A DNA stretch of 64,000 bases from Bacteroidota bacterium (GCA_023423405.1 JAFAFR010000043.1:62001-126000); one strand, 5' to 3'. Shown: positions 25,440 through 33,806, counted from the first letter of the stretch. The notes: generated from the letters alone by a model not told the origin. Numbers and translations are program-made.

Positions 25440-26615
25440 ATGAGTTTGTATTCCCAAAGAGGGGTCAGTGCCCAGAAAGAAGAAGTCCATAAAGCCACTG
25501 AACACCTCGACCAGGGGCTTTTCCCGCATGCATTCTGTAAAATTTATCCCGATTACCTGGGAGGCGACAGCAACTGGGTGAACCTGATGCACGCCGATGG
25601 CGCGGGCACCAAATCCATCCTGGCCTATCTCTACTGGAAAGAAACCGGCGATATTTCCGTGTGGAAAGGCATTGCACAGGATGCGGTGGTGATGAACACC
25701 GACGACCTGCTCTGTGTGGGCATACATGATAACCTGCTCTTCAGCTCTACCATCGACCGTAATAAAAGATTGATCCCTGGTGAAGTGCTGGAAGCCATCA
25801 TTTCCGGCACCCAGGAATTTTTTGATGAGATGAAAAAATACGGGGTGAACATCCATTACCTCGGCGGCGAAACGGCCGATGTGGGCGACGTGGTGCGCAC
25901 CATTGCCGTAAACGGAACCATGACGGCCCGCTGGCCAAAATCGCGGCTCGTCACCAACGACGGCATCCGCGAAGGCGACATCATCATCGGGGTATCCAGC
26001 GCCGGCCGGAGCCGCTACGAAACAGCTTACAATTCCGGCCTCGGCAGCAACGGCCTTACCAGTGCCCGCCACGACGCCCTGTCCAAAAAATATGCGACGG
26101 GTTTCCCGGAATCCTTCGATACCGGATTGCCGGAGCAGGTGGTATACATCGGGCCACACGGCATGACAGATACCGTGGAGGTGCCCGGCTTTGGCCAGCA
26201 GAGCGTGGGCAGGCTGCTGCTTTCGCCCACCCGTACCTACGCACCCCTGCTCAAGCAGGTGCTGGAAACCCATTTCGCCGACGTGCACGGACTGGTGCAT
26301 GCCAGCGGAGGCGGACAAACCAAATGCCTCAAATACCTGCCGGGAAATTTCAGGATCGTCAAAGACAACCTTTTACCGCCCCCGGTTGTATTTAACCTGA
26401 TACAGAAAGCATCGGGCTCCGACTGGAAGGAGATGTACCAGGTTTTCAACATGGGACAAAGGCTTGAAATCTTCACGACGGAAAAAGCGGCTGGCTCCAT
26501 ATTGGAAATTGCAGCAGCCCTGGGCCTGGACGCCCAACCGATCGGAAGCGTGGAAAAATCTGTTAAGAAAGAGCTAATTCTTACCGCTCCGGACGGACAG
26601 ATTATCAGCTATTAG
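25440..26615 (+). CDS. purM: Phosphoribosylformylglycinamidine cyclo-ligase (AIR synthetase)
   Basis: A 391-residue PurM of the longer form seen in Bacteroidota. It makes aminoimidazole ribotide in purine synthesis. Landmarks are HADGAGTKS (51-59), a nucleotide-binding DAVVMNTDDLLCVG, GGETADVGD (141-149), GDIIIGVSSAG and VHASGGGQTKCLKY. It is monocistronic: divergent from ribF on one side, and followed by 183 bases with an AT-rich inverted repeat before rpoD. The predicted mRNA leader is four bases or less. Confidence 0.93.
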   Translation: MSLYSQRGVSAQKEEVHKATEHLDQGLFPHAFCKIYPDYLGGDSNWVNLMHADGAGTKSILAYLYWKETGDISVWKGIAQDAVVMNTDDLLCVGIHDNLLFSSTIDRNKRLIPGEVLEAIISGTQEFFDEMKKYGVNIHYLGGETADVGDVVRTIAVNGTMTARWPKSRLVTNDGIREGDIIIGVSSAGRSRYETAYNSGLGSNGLTSARHDALSKKYATGFPESFDTGLPEQVVYIGPHGMTDTVEVPGFGQQSVGRLLLSPTRTYAPLLKQVLETHFADVHGLVHASGGGQTKCLKYLPGNFRIVKDNLLPPPVVFNLIQKASGSDWKEMYQVFNMGQRLEIFTTEKAAGSILEIAAALGLDAQPIGSVEKSVKKELILTAPDGQIISY

Positions 26616-26625
26616 TCCAGAAAAA

Positions 26626-26659
26626 ATAATTATCTGTAAAAAGCAGATAATTATCCACA
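26626..26659. repeat. AT-rich inverted repeat overlapping a perfect DnaA-box sequence, upstream of rpoD
   Basis: An 11-bp perfect inverted repeat (26626-26636 with 26644-26654) has a 7-base loop TAAAAAG. Its right arm runs into TTATCCACA (26651-26659), identical to the consensus DnaA box. A T-run follows the hairpin only when read on the minus strand, where there is no gene to end, so I treat it as a possible regulatory site for rpoD rather than a terminator. Confidence 0.4.
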
Positions 26660-26687
26660 GGGGCTATGATTTCTGTAGGGCAGTAGT

Positions 26688-26695
26688 TATTTTTG
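26688..26695 (+). promoter_or_regulatory. Candidate -7 element of rpoD
   Basis: TATTTTTG fits TAnnTTTG and lies 103 bases before the rpoD ATG, leaving a leader of roughly 95 bases. No ideal -33 TTG is seen. Confidence 0.45.
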
Positions 26696-26798
26696 CAGAC
26701 AGTTCAGGACCATTTTCGCCAACCATTAACCTTCCTATCGCAACCACAGGCGAACCGTAAGCGTCATTAGAGCATATTATTAATATTAACAGACAGGC

Positions 26799-27656
26799 AT
26801 GAGGCAGCTTAAAATTGCTACACAGATTACCAACCGTGATTCCCAGGCGGTTGAGAAATATCTCCAGGAAATTTCCAAGATCAGCATGATCACTCCCGAA
26901 GAGGAGACTACACTGGCCCAGCGCATTAAAATGGGCGACCAGCGCGCGCTCGACAAACTGGTGCAGGCCAACCTCCGTTTCGTGGTATCTGTGGCCAAGC
27001 AATACCAGCACCAGGGTCTTTCTCTTTCCGATCTCATCAACGAAGGCAACCTGGGCCTGATTAAGGCCGCCCAGCGTTTCGATGAAACCAAGGGTTTTAA
27101 ATTCATTTCCTACGCCGTTTGGTGGATCCGCCAGTCCATTCTCCAGGCTTTGGCCGAACAGGGTCGCCTGGTACGCCTGCCCCAGAACAAGATCGGCACT
27201 TATAATAAGGCCAATAAAGCCTATATGGCTTTCGAACAGGAACACGAACGCGAGCCTTCTACCGAAGAACTGGCCGAGATCCTGGAAATGAGCGAAACCG
27301 AGATCAATAATATCTTCCAGAGCAATACCCGCCACACTTCCCTCGATGCCCCCGTGCACGAAGCCGAAGACGTGGCCATGGGTGACCTGCTGGAAGGTTC
27401 CGATGATACCGACGAAGACGTGATGCAGGATTCCCTCCGCAACGAGATCCGCCGTGTGCTGAAATCCCTCAGCCCCCGGGAAGCGGAGATCGTAAACGCC
27501 TATTTCGGCCTCGACGGCGAAAACGGTGTTACCATTGAGCAGATCGGTCAGAAATACGATCTTACCAAAGAACGCATCCGGCAGATCAAGGAAAGGGCCA
27601 TCAAACGCCTGCAAAAAGCCCGCTACAGCAATGCCCTCAAGGCATACCTGGGTTAA
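26799..27656 (+). CDS. rpoD: Primary RNA polymerase sigma factor (short Bacteroidota sigma-70)
   Basis: A 285-residue primary sigma factor. Bacteroidota RpoD lacks the long region 1.1 and non-conserved insert, which explains the length. Region 1.2 is in DSQAVEKYLQEI; region 2 in LVQANLRFVVSVA, DLINEGNLGLIKA and FISYAVWWIRQSI; region 3 follows RLPQNK; region 4.2 is the DLTKERIRQIKERAIKRL helix-turn-helix. This sigma recognises the TAnnTTTG -7 element repeatedly seen in the window. It stands alone between a long leader and a terminator. Confidence 0.96.
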   Translation: MRQLKIATQITNRDSQAVEKYLQEISKISMITPEEETTLAQRIKMGDQRALDKLVQANLRFVVSVAKQYQHQGLSLSDLINEGNLGLIKAAQRFDETKGFKFISYAVWWIRQSILQALAEQGRLVRLPQNKIGTYNKANKAYMAFEQEHEREPSTEELAEILEMSETEINNIFQSNTRHTSLDAPVHEAEDVAMGDLLEGSDDTDEDVMQDSLRNEIRRVLKSLSPREAEIVNAYFGLDGENGVTIEQIGQKYDLTKERIRQIKERAIKRLQKARYSNALKAYLG

Positions 27657-27682
27657 GCTGGGTTCATAACATATCCCGGAAG

Positions 27683-27703
27683 TCCTGCCCCAGGCAGGAT
27701 TTT
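27683..27703 (+). terminator. Intrinsic terminator after rpoD
   Basis: A 7-bp stem (27683-27689 with 27693-27699) with a 3-base loop is followed by TTTT. Confidence 0.75.
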
Positions 27704-27759
27704 CCATTTCTGCCCTGACCCGTTTTAACCAAATGCCTCCTCGCTTGTTAGATATCCAA

Positions 27760-28659
27760 ATGCGATCTGTGAACAGGTTTACCCCGTTTCTTTTTCTTGC
27801 ACTGGTTGCCCCTTTCCTGGTTTCCTGCGAAAAAACGGTTCATTTCGACCTGGATGAACAGCCGCCCAAACTGGTGGTGGACGGGAGCATTGAAAACAAT
27901 AAACCACCCACAGTGGTGTTGTCGCGCAGCCTCGATTATTTCAGTGAAATCACCCCCGATATCCTGGAAGGCTCCTTTGTACACGACGCCGTGATCACCG
28001 TTTCCAACGGCGCAAAAACGCATACGCTGAAAGAATACGCCGTTCCCGCACCCGAAGCCACCCTATATTATTATGGCATCGACTCTGCCAACCTGGCCAC
28101 GGCCTTCCTGGGGGAACTGGACAAAACCTATTCCCTCACCATTGCGGTGGAGGGGAAAACCTATACCGCCCAGACCCGGATCCCCGCCCTCACCAAAAAG
28201 GTCGACTCCCTCGGCTGGAAAACCAGTCCCAATAACCCCGATACCAATAAGGTAGTGGTGCTGGCCCACGTGACCGATCCACCAGGGATGGGTAACTATA
28301 TCCGTTATTTCACCTCCGTAAACGGCCAGCCTTATTTCCCCGGACTCAATTCGGTGTACGACGACCAGATCATCGACGGCCAGTCTTATGAGGTGGAAGT
28401 GGAGAAGGGCGTGAACCGCAACGAGGAGATCGACCTGGAGACCTACAGCTTTTTCGACCGGGGCGATACGGTGATTGTCAAGTTCACCAATATAGATAAG
28501 GGTACCTACGATTTCTGGCGCACCATGGAATACAATTACCAGAGCATCGGAAGCCCTTTTTCCAGTCCTACCAAAGTGCTGGGAAATATCTCCAACAATG
28601 CCCTGGGCTATTTTGGTGGTTATGCTGCCCAATACCAACAAATCATAATTCCTAAATAA
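27760..28659 (+). CDS. DUF4249 lipoprotein
   Basis: A 299-residue exported lipoprotein of the Bacteroidota DUF4249 family. The signal is followed by lipobox LVSC (about residues 22-25), then EKTVHFDLDE and PPKLVVDGSIEN, the usual opening of DUF4249, and a beta-rich body (YSLTIAVEGKTYTAQTRIP). Family members often sit next to TonB-dependent receptors and may help nutrient uptake at the outer membrane, but here no receptor is adjacent. I prefer ATG 27760; an in-frame ATG at 27733 would put nine polar residues before the signal. Function unknown. Confidence 0.82.
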   Translation: MRSVNRFTPFLFLALVAPFLVSCEKTVHFDLDEQPPKLVVDGSIENNKPPTVVLSRSLDYFSEITPDILEGSFVHDAVITVSNGAKTHTLKEYAVPAPEATLYYYGIDSANLATAFLGELDKTYSLTIAVEGKTYTAQTRIPALTKKVDSLGWKTSPNNPDTNKVVVLAHVTDPPGMGNYIRYFTSVNGQPYFPGLNSVYDDQIIDGQSYEVEVEKGVNRNEEIDLETYSFFDRGDTVIVKFTNIDKGTYDFWRTMEYNYQSIGSPFSSPTKVLGNISNNALGYFGGYAAQYQQIIIPK

Positions 28660-28660
28660 C

Positions 28661-28668
28661 TATTTTTG
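28661..28668 (+). promoter_or_regulatory. Candidate -7 element of trxB
   Basis: TATTTTTG fits TAnnTTTG, two bases after the DUF4249 stop and 21 bases before the trxB ATG at 28690. Confidence 0.5.
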
Positions 28669-28689
28669 CCGACCTCAATTTTACCCTAC

Positions 28690-29643
28690 ATGGATCAAAG
28701 CGCCGTCGAACACTCACATTGCCTGATCATTGGATCTGGTCCCGCTGGATATACCGCTGCTATTTATGCCTCCCGTGCCGCCCTGAAACCGGTGCTCTAC
28801 CAGGGCATACAACCGGGCGGACAATTGACCATCACAACAGAAGTAGAGAACTATCCTGGTTACGCCGATGGCGTGCAGGGTCCTGATATGATGGTGCATT
28901 TCGAGAAGCAGGCCGTGCGCATGGGCGCCGATATCCGTTTCGGGCTGGTGACCAAAGTGGATTTTTCCGCCCGGCCGTTTAAAGTGGAGATCGACGAGGA
29001 AAAACAGATGACGGCCGATGCAGTGATCATCGCCACCGGCGCTTCGGCCAAATGGCTGGGGCTTCCCAGCGAGGAAAAACTCAACGGCTTTGGCGTAAGC
29101 GCCTGCGCTGTTTGTGATGGCTTCTTTTTCCGTGGTAAGGAAGTTGCCATTGTGGGCGCCGGCGACACCGCCTGCGAAGAAGCCGTTTATTTGTCGAAAC
29201 TCGCTTCCAAAGTGCATATGATCGTGCGCAAGGGCGAAGACGGTATGCGCGCCTCCCGCGTGATGCAGGAAAGGGTGAAAGCAACGCCCAATATCGATGT
29301 CTACTGGAATACCGAAACCCTCGAGATCCTGGGCGATAACAAAGTGAGCGGCGCACGTCTTAAGAACATGCTTACCGGCGCCATTACAGAAGTACCCCTC
29401 AGCGGTTTCTTTGTGGCGATCGGGCACAAACCCAATTCGGATATTTTTAAAGACTGGCTTACAATGGACGAAGCCGGTTACATCCAAACCATTCCCGGTA
29501 CCTCCAAAACCAATATCGAAGGGGTTTTTGCGGCGGGCGATGTGCAGGATAAGATCTACCGCCAGGCAGTAACCGCCGCAGGCAGCGGTTGCATGGCAGC
29601 CCTCGATGCGGAACGTTTTCTTTCCGGGCTCGGACATATATAA
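28690..29643 (+). CDS. trxB: Thioredoxin-disulfide reductase
   Basis: A 317-residue low-molecular-weight thioredoxin reductase. FAD binding: IIGSGPAGYTAA (13-24). Redox-active pair: Cys139 and Cys142 in CAVCDG. NADPH binding: VGAGDTACEEA. C-terminal FAD contact: GVFAAGDVQD. It reduces thioredoxin with NADPH in the cytoplasm. ATG 28690 fits the family start; an upstream in-frame TTG falls in the -7 box. folB follows after 20 bases and may be co-transcribed. Confidence 0.95.
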   Translation: MDQSAVEHSHCLIIGSGPAGYTAAIYASRAALKPVLYQGIQPGGQLTITTEVENYPGYADGVQGPDMMVHFEKQAVRMGADIRFGLVTKVDFSARPFKVEIDEEKQMTADAVIIATGASAKWLGLPSEEKLNGFGVSACAVCDGFFFRGKEVAIVGAGDTACEEAVYLSKLASKVHMIVRKGEDGMRASRVMQERVKATPNIDVYWNTETLEILGDNKVSGARLKNMLTGAITEVPLSGFFVAIGHKPNSDIFKDWLTMDEAGYIQTIPGTSKTNIEGVFAAGDVQDKIYRQAVTAAGSGCMAALDAERFLSGLGHI

Positions 29644-29663
29644 GTCGAACACAGACACAACAT

Positions 29664-30020
29664 ATGCTTACGGTTCATCTCAGGGATCTGGTATTCCACG
29701 GCTACCATGGCCTCTACGAAGGAGAGGACAAAACCGGCAACGATTTTGAACTGCAGCTCGACCTGCACTATAAGCCACGGAAATCGCAACTGCACCACAT
29801 CAGCCAGTTGATCAGTTACGAAGACCTGCTGCAGATTGTAAGAAAGCACATGGACCATCCCACTCCCTTGCTGGAAGCCATTGCCGACAACATCATGAAC
29901 GATATCCGGAAGGCCTATCCGCAAACACGCGAGCTGCGCATTTCCATCATCAAGCTGCACGCACCCATTCCGCACCTGCAGGGCAAAGTAGGCATTACGC
30001 TCAGCCGCAAATTCCGGTAA
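29664..30020 (+). CDS. folB: Dihydroneopterin aldolase
   Basis: A 118-residue FolB of the folate pathway, the normal length. It starts MLTVHLRDLVFHGYHGLYEGE, with the conserved YHG.Y.GE active-site segment, contains LISYEDLLQIV for substrate binding, and the general-base Lys in IIKLHAPIPH. ATG 29664 is chosen because the family begins here; an in-frame ATG at 29589 lies within trxB. It follows trxB by 20 bases. Confidence 0.9.
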   Translation: MLTVHLRDLVFHGYHGLYEGEDKTGNDFELQLDLHYKPRKSQLHHISQLISYEDLLQIVRKHMDHPTPLLEAIADNIMNDIRKAYPQTRELRISIIKLHAPIPHLQGKVGITLSRKFR

Positions 30021-30159
30021 CCATCTTTGCCTTCCCGGTGACGGTGGCAACAATGTTTGCCGGCCGCGAACAACCCGGCGCAAACGCCGGACGCCGGCCC
30101 CGGGCCGGGCTGGAAGCGGGCACAGCGTTTGAAAATAATGTATTATTGCAGCTATTGTT
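30021..30159. other. GC-rich double hairpin between folB and the DUF3822 gene
   Basis: The first part holds CCGGCG-CAAA-CGCCGG (30075-30090) and then CCGGCCC-C-GGGCCGG (30094-30108), two strong GC stems in tandem without a T-run. The last 35 bases turn AT-rich, with TATTATTG before the next ATG as a one-mismatch -7 element. The hairpins probably mark the end of trxB-folB transcription or stabilise its 3' end. Confidence 0.4.
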
Positions 30160-31011
30160 ATGAACTACACTACCCGATTCGACCTGCGTTTTGCGCCGGA
30201 AGGAAATCCTTCTGAAGCGACGCTTTTCCTGCAGGTAGGGCAGGAGGGGCTGCAACTGCTGATTACCGATGCAGGCCACCGGCCACTTGCTTTTCGTGCG
30301 GTAGAATTTGAAAAGGAAGCTGCAGAAAACGGGTCCCTGGTCGGCCTGCGCGATTGGTTGCTGGAGCACCGCGACTGGACCCGGCAATGGTCAAAGCTCT
30401 GGATCCTGCACGATTGTCCGCAGGTAAGCATTGTGCCGGCCGCGTTGTACAATGTGGACAACGGAAAGGAATTGCTCGACGCCCAGTTCGGTGACCTGTT
30501 CAAAGGCACCCTGCTGACCGAGCAGGTAAGCGGCCGCCAGGACTATGCCATTTACCGCATACCCACAGAGGCCTATCACGCACTTTCCAACGCCCATCCG
30601 AATAGCCTGCACCGCCACCTGCTGAGCGTTTGGCTGGCCTGGCTGGAAAAATTGCCAACGGCGGCTGCGGGACAAATATTCCTGCTCTTCGACAACAACC
30701 GCGTGGCGGTTGCCATTCGCAAAGAAGACTGGCTGTTGGTCCAATCCTATGCTTTTCAGCAACCGGAAGACATCAGTTATTACCTGCTCGCAGCCACGAC
30801 CCACCTGAACCTGGACCCCGAAACGGTGGAACTGTTTTTCAATGGCTGGATCGATACCGGCTCTTCCCTGTACGCGGAACTCTTCAAATATTTCCGGAAC
30901 ATAGCGGTAACGCCTGCCCCGGAAGGTGTTACGCTTTCCGCTGAAAGCCTGCAGGACCAGCCGGAACATTATTTCACGCCCTTAATGCAACTGGCCTCAT
31001 GCGTATCATAA
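30160..31011 (+). CDS. DUF3822 family protein
   Basis: A 283-residue cytoplasmic protein of the Bacteroidota-specific DUF3822 family, recognised by its body (LSLH-like repeated strand patterns, IYRIPTEAYHALS, FLLFDNNRVAVAI) and by its place directly before rsmD, as in many related genomes. The alternating strands and glycine turns suggest an actin/ASKHA-like fold, though no catalytic motif is visible. It overlaps rsmD by 13 bases and begins a run of seven tightly packed plus-strand genes. Function unknown. Confidence 0.75.
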   Translation: MNYTTRFDLRFAPEGNPSEATLFLQVGQEGLQLLITDAGHRPLAFRAVEFEKEAAENGSLVGLRDWLLEHRDWTRQWSKLWILHDCPQVSIVPAALYNVDNGKELLDAQFGDLFKGTLLTEQVSGRQDYAIYRIPTEAYHALSNAHPNSLHRHLLSVWLAWLEKLPTAAAGQIFLLFDNNRVAVAIRKEDWLLVQSYAFQQPEDISYYLLAATTHLNLDPETVELFFNGWIDTGSSLYAELFKYFRNIAVTPAPEGVTLSAESLQDQPEHYFTPLMQLASCVS

Positions 31012-31538
31012 GCGGAACACTCGGTGGCCGGAAAATCAGTCCGCCTGCACATATGCCCCATACGCGCCCCACTACGGACATCGCCAAAGAGGGCCTTTTT
31101 AACATCCTGCAGAACAATATCGAATTCGAAGGGCTCAAGTCCCTCGATCTTTTTGGCGGCACGGGCTGTATCAGTTATGAACTCGCTTCGCGCGGCGCCA
31201 CCGACCAAACCATAGTGGAAAAGGATCCTGTCATGGCTGCCTTTATTCAGAAGACCGCTGATACTTTCGAACTGAAACAGCTCAAATTGGTACGCATGGA
31301 CGTTTTTCGTTTCATGGAAACCTGCAACGACAGCTATGATTTTATTTTTGCCGGACCACCCTATGCGCTGGAAAGCATCGATGAGCTTCCCCGTTTGGTG
31401 GTATCGCGCGGCTTGCTGAAACCCGGAGGCATGTTTGTGCTGGAACATACGCCCCGCAACAGTTACGAAGGATTTGAGAAATACGTGCAAACCCGCTCTT
31501 ACGGTACTACGCTCTTTTCTTTTTTCATCAACCGATAA
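30999..31538 (+). CDS. rsmD: 16S rRNA (guanine966-N2)-methyltransferase, RsmD type
   Basis: A 179-residue RsmD-family methyltransferase that modifies 16S rRNA in the small subunit. MRIISGTLGGRKI is the family start, RPTTDIAKEGLFNIL the RNA-facing motif X, LDLFGGTGCISYE the SAM-binding motif I (49-61). Motif IV reads FAGPPY (117-122), with Gly119 where D/N-PPY is usual. It overlaps the DUF3822 gene by 13 bases and ends three bases before bioD. Confidence 0.9.
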   Translation: MRIISGTLGGRKISPPAHMPHTRPTTDIAKEGLFNILQNNIEFEGLKSLDLFGGTGCISYELASRGATDQTIVEKDPVMAAFIQKTADTFELKQLKLVRMDVFRFMETCNDSYDFIFAGPPYALESIDELPRLVVSRGLLKPGGMFVLEHTPRNSYEGFEKYVQTRSYGTTLFSFFINR

Positions 31539-31541
31539 GAA

Positions 31542-32162
31542 ATGGACCGTCCTTATTTCATAACAGGGATTGGAACCGGCATTGGAAAAACCCTGGTATC
31601 GGCCGTGCTTTGCCATGCCTGGCAGGCAGATTACTGGAAGCCCGTGCAGGCCGGCTGGGAAGAGGGCACCGACAGCCAGTGGATCAGCCGTATGGCGCCT
31701 GCAGGAACACAGGTTTTTGAAGAAGCTTTCCGGCTGAAAAAGCCTGCATCTCCGCATATAGCTGCCCGTGAGGAAGGGATCGATATCCGGGTGGCGGACC
31801 TGGTGGCCGCCTGTCCTTCATCGCCGGGGCCTTTGCTGATAGAAGGCGCCGGCGGACTCCTTGTGCCGCTCAATGAAAAGGAGACCATGGCCGACCTGGC
31901 CCTTGCACTGCAGGCCAGGCTGGTGCTGGTGAGCCGCAACTACCTGGGAAGCATCAACCATTCCCTGCTCACTGCGGCCTATTGCCGGCAGGCCGGGCTC
32001 GATGTGGCAGGCTGGATCTTCAACGACCGTTTCGGGGACTATGAAAAAGAAATCGCTGCGTGGACCGGCTATCCCATCCTTGGCAGTATTCCTTTTGAAG
32101 AGAATCCCGGCGAGGCATTCCTTCGTCGCGTTGCCGGAACGATCACCAAACCACTGTCATGA
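31542..32162 (+). CDS. bioD: Dethiobiotin synthase
   Basis: A 206-residue BioD, which closes the ureido ring of dethiobiotin with ATP and CO2. P-loop variant GIGTGIGKT (7-15), KPVQAGWEEGTDSQW for the diaminopelargonate site, and IEGAGGLLVPLN for nucleotide/metal binding are all present. It is slightly short but complete. Its stop overlaps the following ATG as ATGA. No other biotin gene is in the window. Confidence 0.92.
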   Translation: MDRPYFITGIGTGIGKTLVSAVLCHAWQADYWKPVQAGWEEGTDSQWISRMAPAGTQVFEEAFRLKKPASPHIAAREEGIDIRVADLVAACPSSPGPLLIEGAGGLLVPLNEKETMADLALALQARLVLVSRNYLGSINHSLLTAAYCRQAGLDVAGWIFNDRFGDYEKEIAAWTGYPILGSIPFEENPGEAFLRRVAGTITKPLS

Positions 32163-32731
32163 CCAAGGCCGCACTGCGAAAGATTTTCCGTGAAAAGCGT
32201 TTGTCCCTTACCGGGAGCCAGCGGAGCAAGCTCGACGACCTGCTCCTGATCCGTTTCCAGGAATGGCAATTGCCCCTGGAACCCCGCAGGGTGCTTTCTT
32301 ACTGGCCTCTGGCAGAACGGGCAGAACCCAATACCTTTCTGATCACCGATTTCCTGCAGTTTCGCATACCCCCGCTGGAACTGGCTTTCCCGCTGAGCGA
32401 TTTTGAGCACAACAGCATGCAGGCGGTAGGTGTGGACGAAGATACCAGCTTTAGCATCGGTGCTCACGGTATTGCAGAACCGAAAGATGGCAGCCCCTGG
32501 GACCCCGCCAGCATTGACCTGGTGATGGTACCCCTGCTGGCGTTTGACCGCAATGGTTACAGGCTTGGTTATGGAAGGGGATTTTATGACCGTTTTCTCG
32601 CCAACTGCCGGCCCGATTGCCTCAGGCTGGGACTCAGCTATTTTCCTCCCGAGCCCATCCTCCCTGGCATCGATGAATTTGACATACCTTTACATGCCTG
32701 CATTACGCCGGAAATGATCTATGAATTTTAA
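32159..32731 (+). CDS. 5-formyltetrahydrofolate cyclo-ligase
   Basis: A 190-residue member of the 5-FTHF cyclo-ligase family (YgfA/MTHFS). The N-terminal TKAALRKIFREKR with SYWPL and the C-terminal signature RLGYGRGFYDRFL are diagnostic for ATP-dependent conversion of 5-formyl-THF to methenyl-THF. It is coupled to bioD by a 4-base overlap and to lpxK by an 11-base overlap. Confidence 0.9.
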   Translation: MTKAALRKIFREKRLSLTGSQRSKLDDLLLIRFQEWQLPLEPRRVLSYWPLAERAEPNTFLITDFLQFRIPPLELAFPLSDFEHNSMQAVGVDEDTSFSIGAHGIAEPKDGSPWDPASIDLVMVPLLAFDRNGYRLGYGRGFYDRFLANCRPDCLRLGLSYFPPEPILPGIDEFDIPLHACITPEMIYEF

Positions 32732-33797
32732 CCTTCCACTGCTCAAAACCATCAGGATCATTCTCTTTCCTTTTAGCCTCCTGTATTTCCTGGTCATATT
32801 CCTGCGCAATAAGCTTTTCGATAAGGGCCTGCTGGCCAGCACCAGTTTTGCCCTGCCGGTCATTTGCGTGGGCAATATTGCCGCGGGCGGTACCGGTAAA
32901 TCGCCCATGGTGGAATTCCTGCTGCGTTATTTCGGTCCGCATTTTAAACTGGCCACGCTCAGCCGCGGGTACAAACGCAAAACCAGGGGTTATGTTCTTG
33001 CCAGCGATCAAACCACGGCGCTTGATGTTGGCGACGAGCCCATGCAGTTCCATCTTAAGTTTCCCGATGTAGCCGTGGCCGTTGGGGAAGACCGCGTCGC
33101 CTGCCTGCCGCAATTGCTCGACGATCATCCCGGCACCGAAGTGGTGATCCTCGACGACGCCTTTCAACACCGCAGTATCCGCGCCGGCTGTAACATTCTG
33201 CTTACCGATTATAACAACCTGTATACGCGCGACTGGTACCTGCCCACGGGCGACCTGCGCGACGAAAAACGAAGGGCCCGCGAGGCGGAACTGATCGTGG
33301 TCACCAAATGCCCGTCCACCCTCAGCACCCAGGAAGCGGCGGAGATCCGGAAGGAACTGGACCTGCTGCCGGAACAATCCCTTTTTTTTACCGGTATAGA
33401 ATACGGCGCCCTTTACCACATCACCGAAAAAAAAGATTACCGGCTTACACCGGATGTGGAAGTATTGCTCGTCACCGGCATTGCCAACCCGAGGCCCCTG
33501 AAAAAATTACTCAACGACGATTGCCGCACTTACGAAGAAATGATCTATGGCGATCACCATATTTTCAGCATCGACGACCTGCGCGATATACGCAAACGCT
33601 TCGAACAACTGACCAGCCCCTGGAAGATCATTCTTACCACGGAGAAAGATGCGGTGAGATTGGTAAAATTCAGGGAAGAGCTGCACGACCTGCCCCTCTT
33701 TGTGATCCCTATTGAGATGTGCTTTTTATTTGGCGACCAGGAGCGCTTTACCGCTTTAATCGGTAAATTTATTAAACAGTTTTCGGCAGCCAATTAA
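32721..33797 (+). CDS. lpxK: Tetraacyldisaccharide 4'-kinase
   Basis: A 358-residue LpxK that phosphorylates the lipid A precursor at the inner membrane. An N-terminal membrane helix (about 10-27, IILFPFSLLYFLVIFL) anchors it, followed by the P-loop NIAAGGTGKSPMVEF (about 53-67), SRGYKRKTRG, and the DDAFQHRSI motif. The start lies 11 bases inside the preceding gene. Its presence confirms a Gram-negative envelope with lipid A. Confidence 0.93.
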   Translation: MNFNLPLLKTIRIILFPFSLLYFLVIFLRNKLFDKGLLASTSFALPVICVGNIAAGGTGKSPMVEFLLRYFGPHFKLATLSRGYKRKTRGYVLASDQTTALDVGDEPMQFHLKFPDVAVAVGEDRVACLPQLLDDHPGTEVVILDDAFQHRSIRAGCNILLTDYNNLYTRDWYLPTGDLRDEKRRAREAELIVVTKCPSTLSTQEAAEIRKELDLLPEQSLFFTGIEYGALYHITEKKDYRLTPDVEVLLVTGIANPRPLKKLLNDDCRTYEEMIYGDHHIFSIDDLRDIRKRFEQLTSPWKIILTTEKDAVRLVKFREELHDLPLFVIPIEMCFLFGDQERFTALIGKFIKQFSAAN

Positions 33798-33806
33798 ACC
33801 AACCAG

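Noticed and set aside
26626..26654. Terminator of purM
   Set aside because: On the plus strand the AT-rich hairpin is followed by CCACAGG rather than T residues.
26626..26659. Origin of replication at the DnaA-box sequence
   Set aside because: Only one box is seen and no dnaA, dnaN or AT-rich unwinding region is near, so this is at most a regulatory site.
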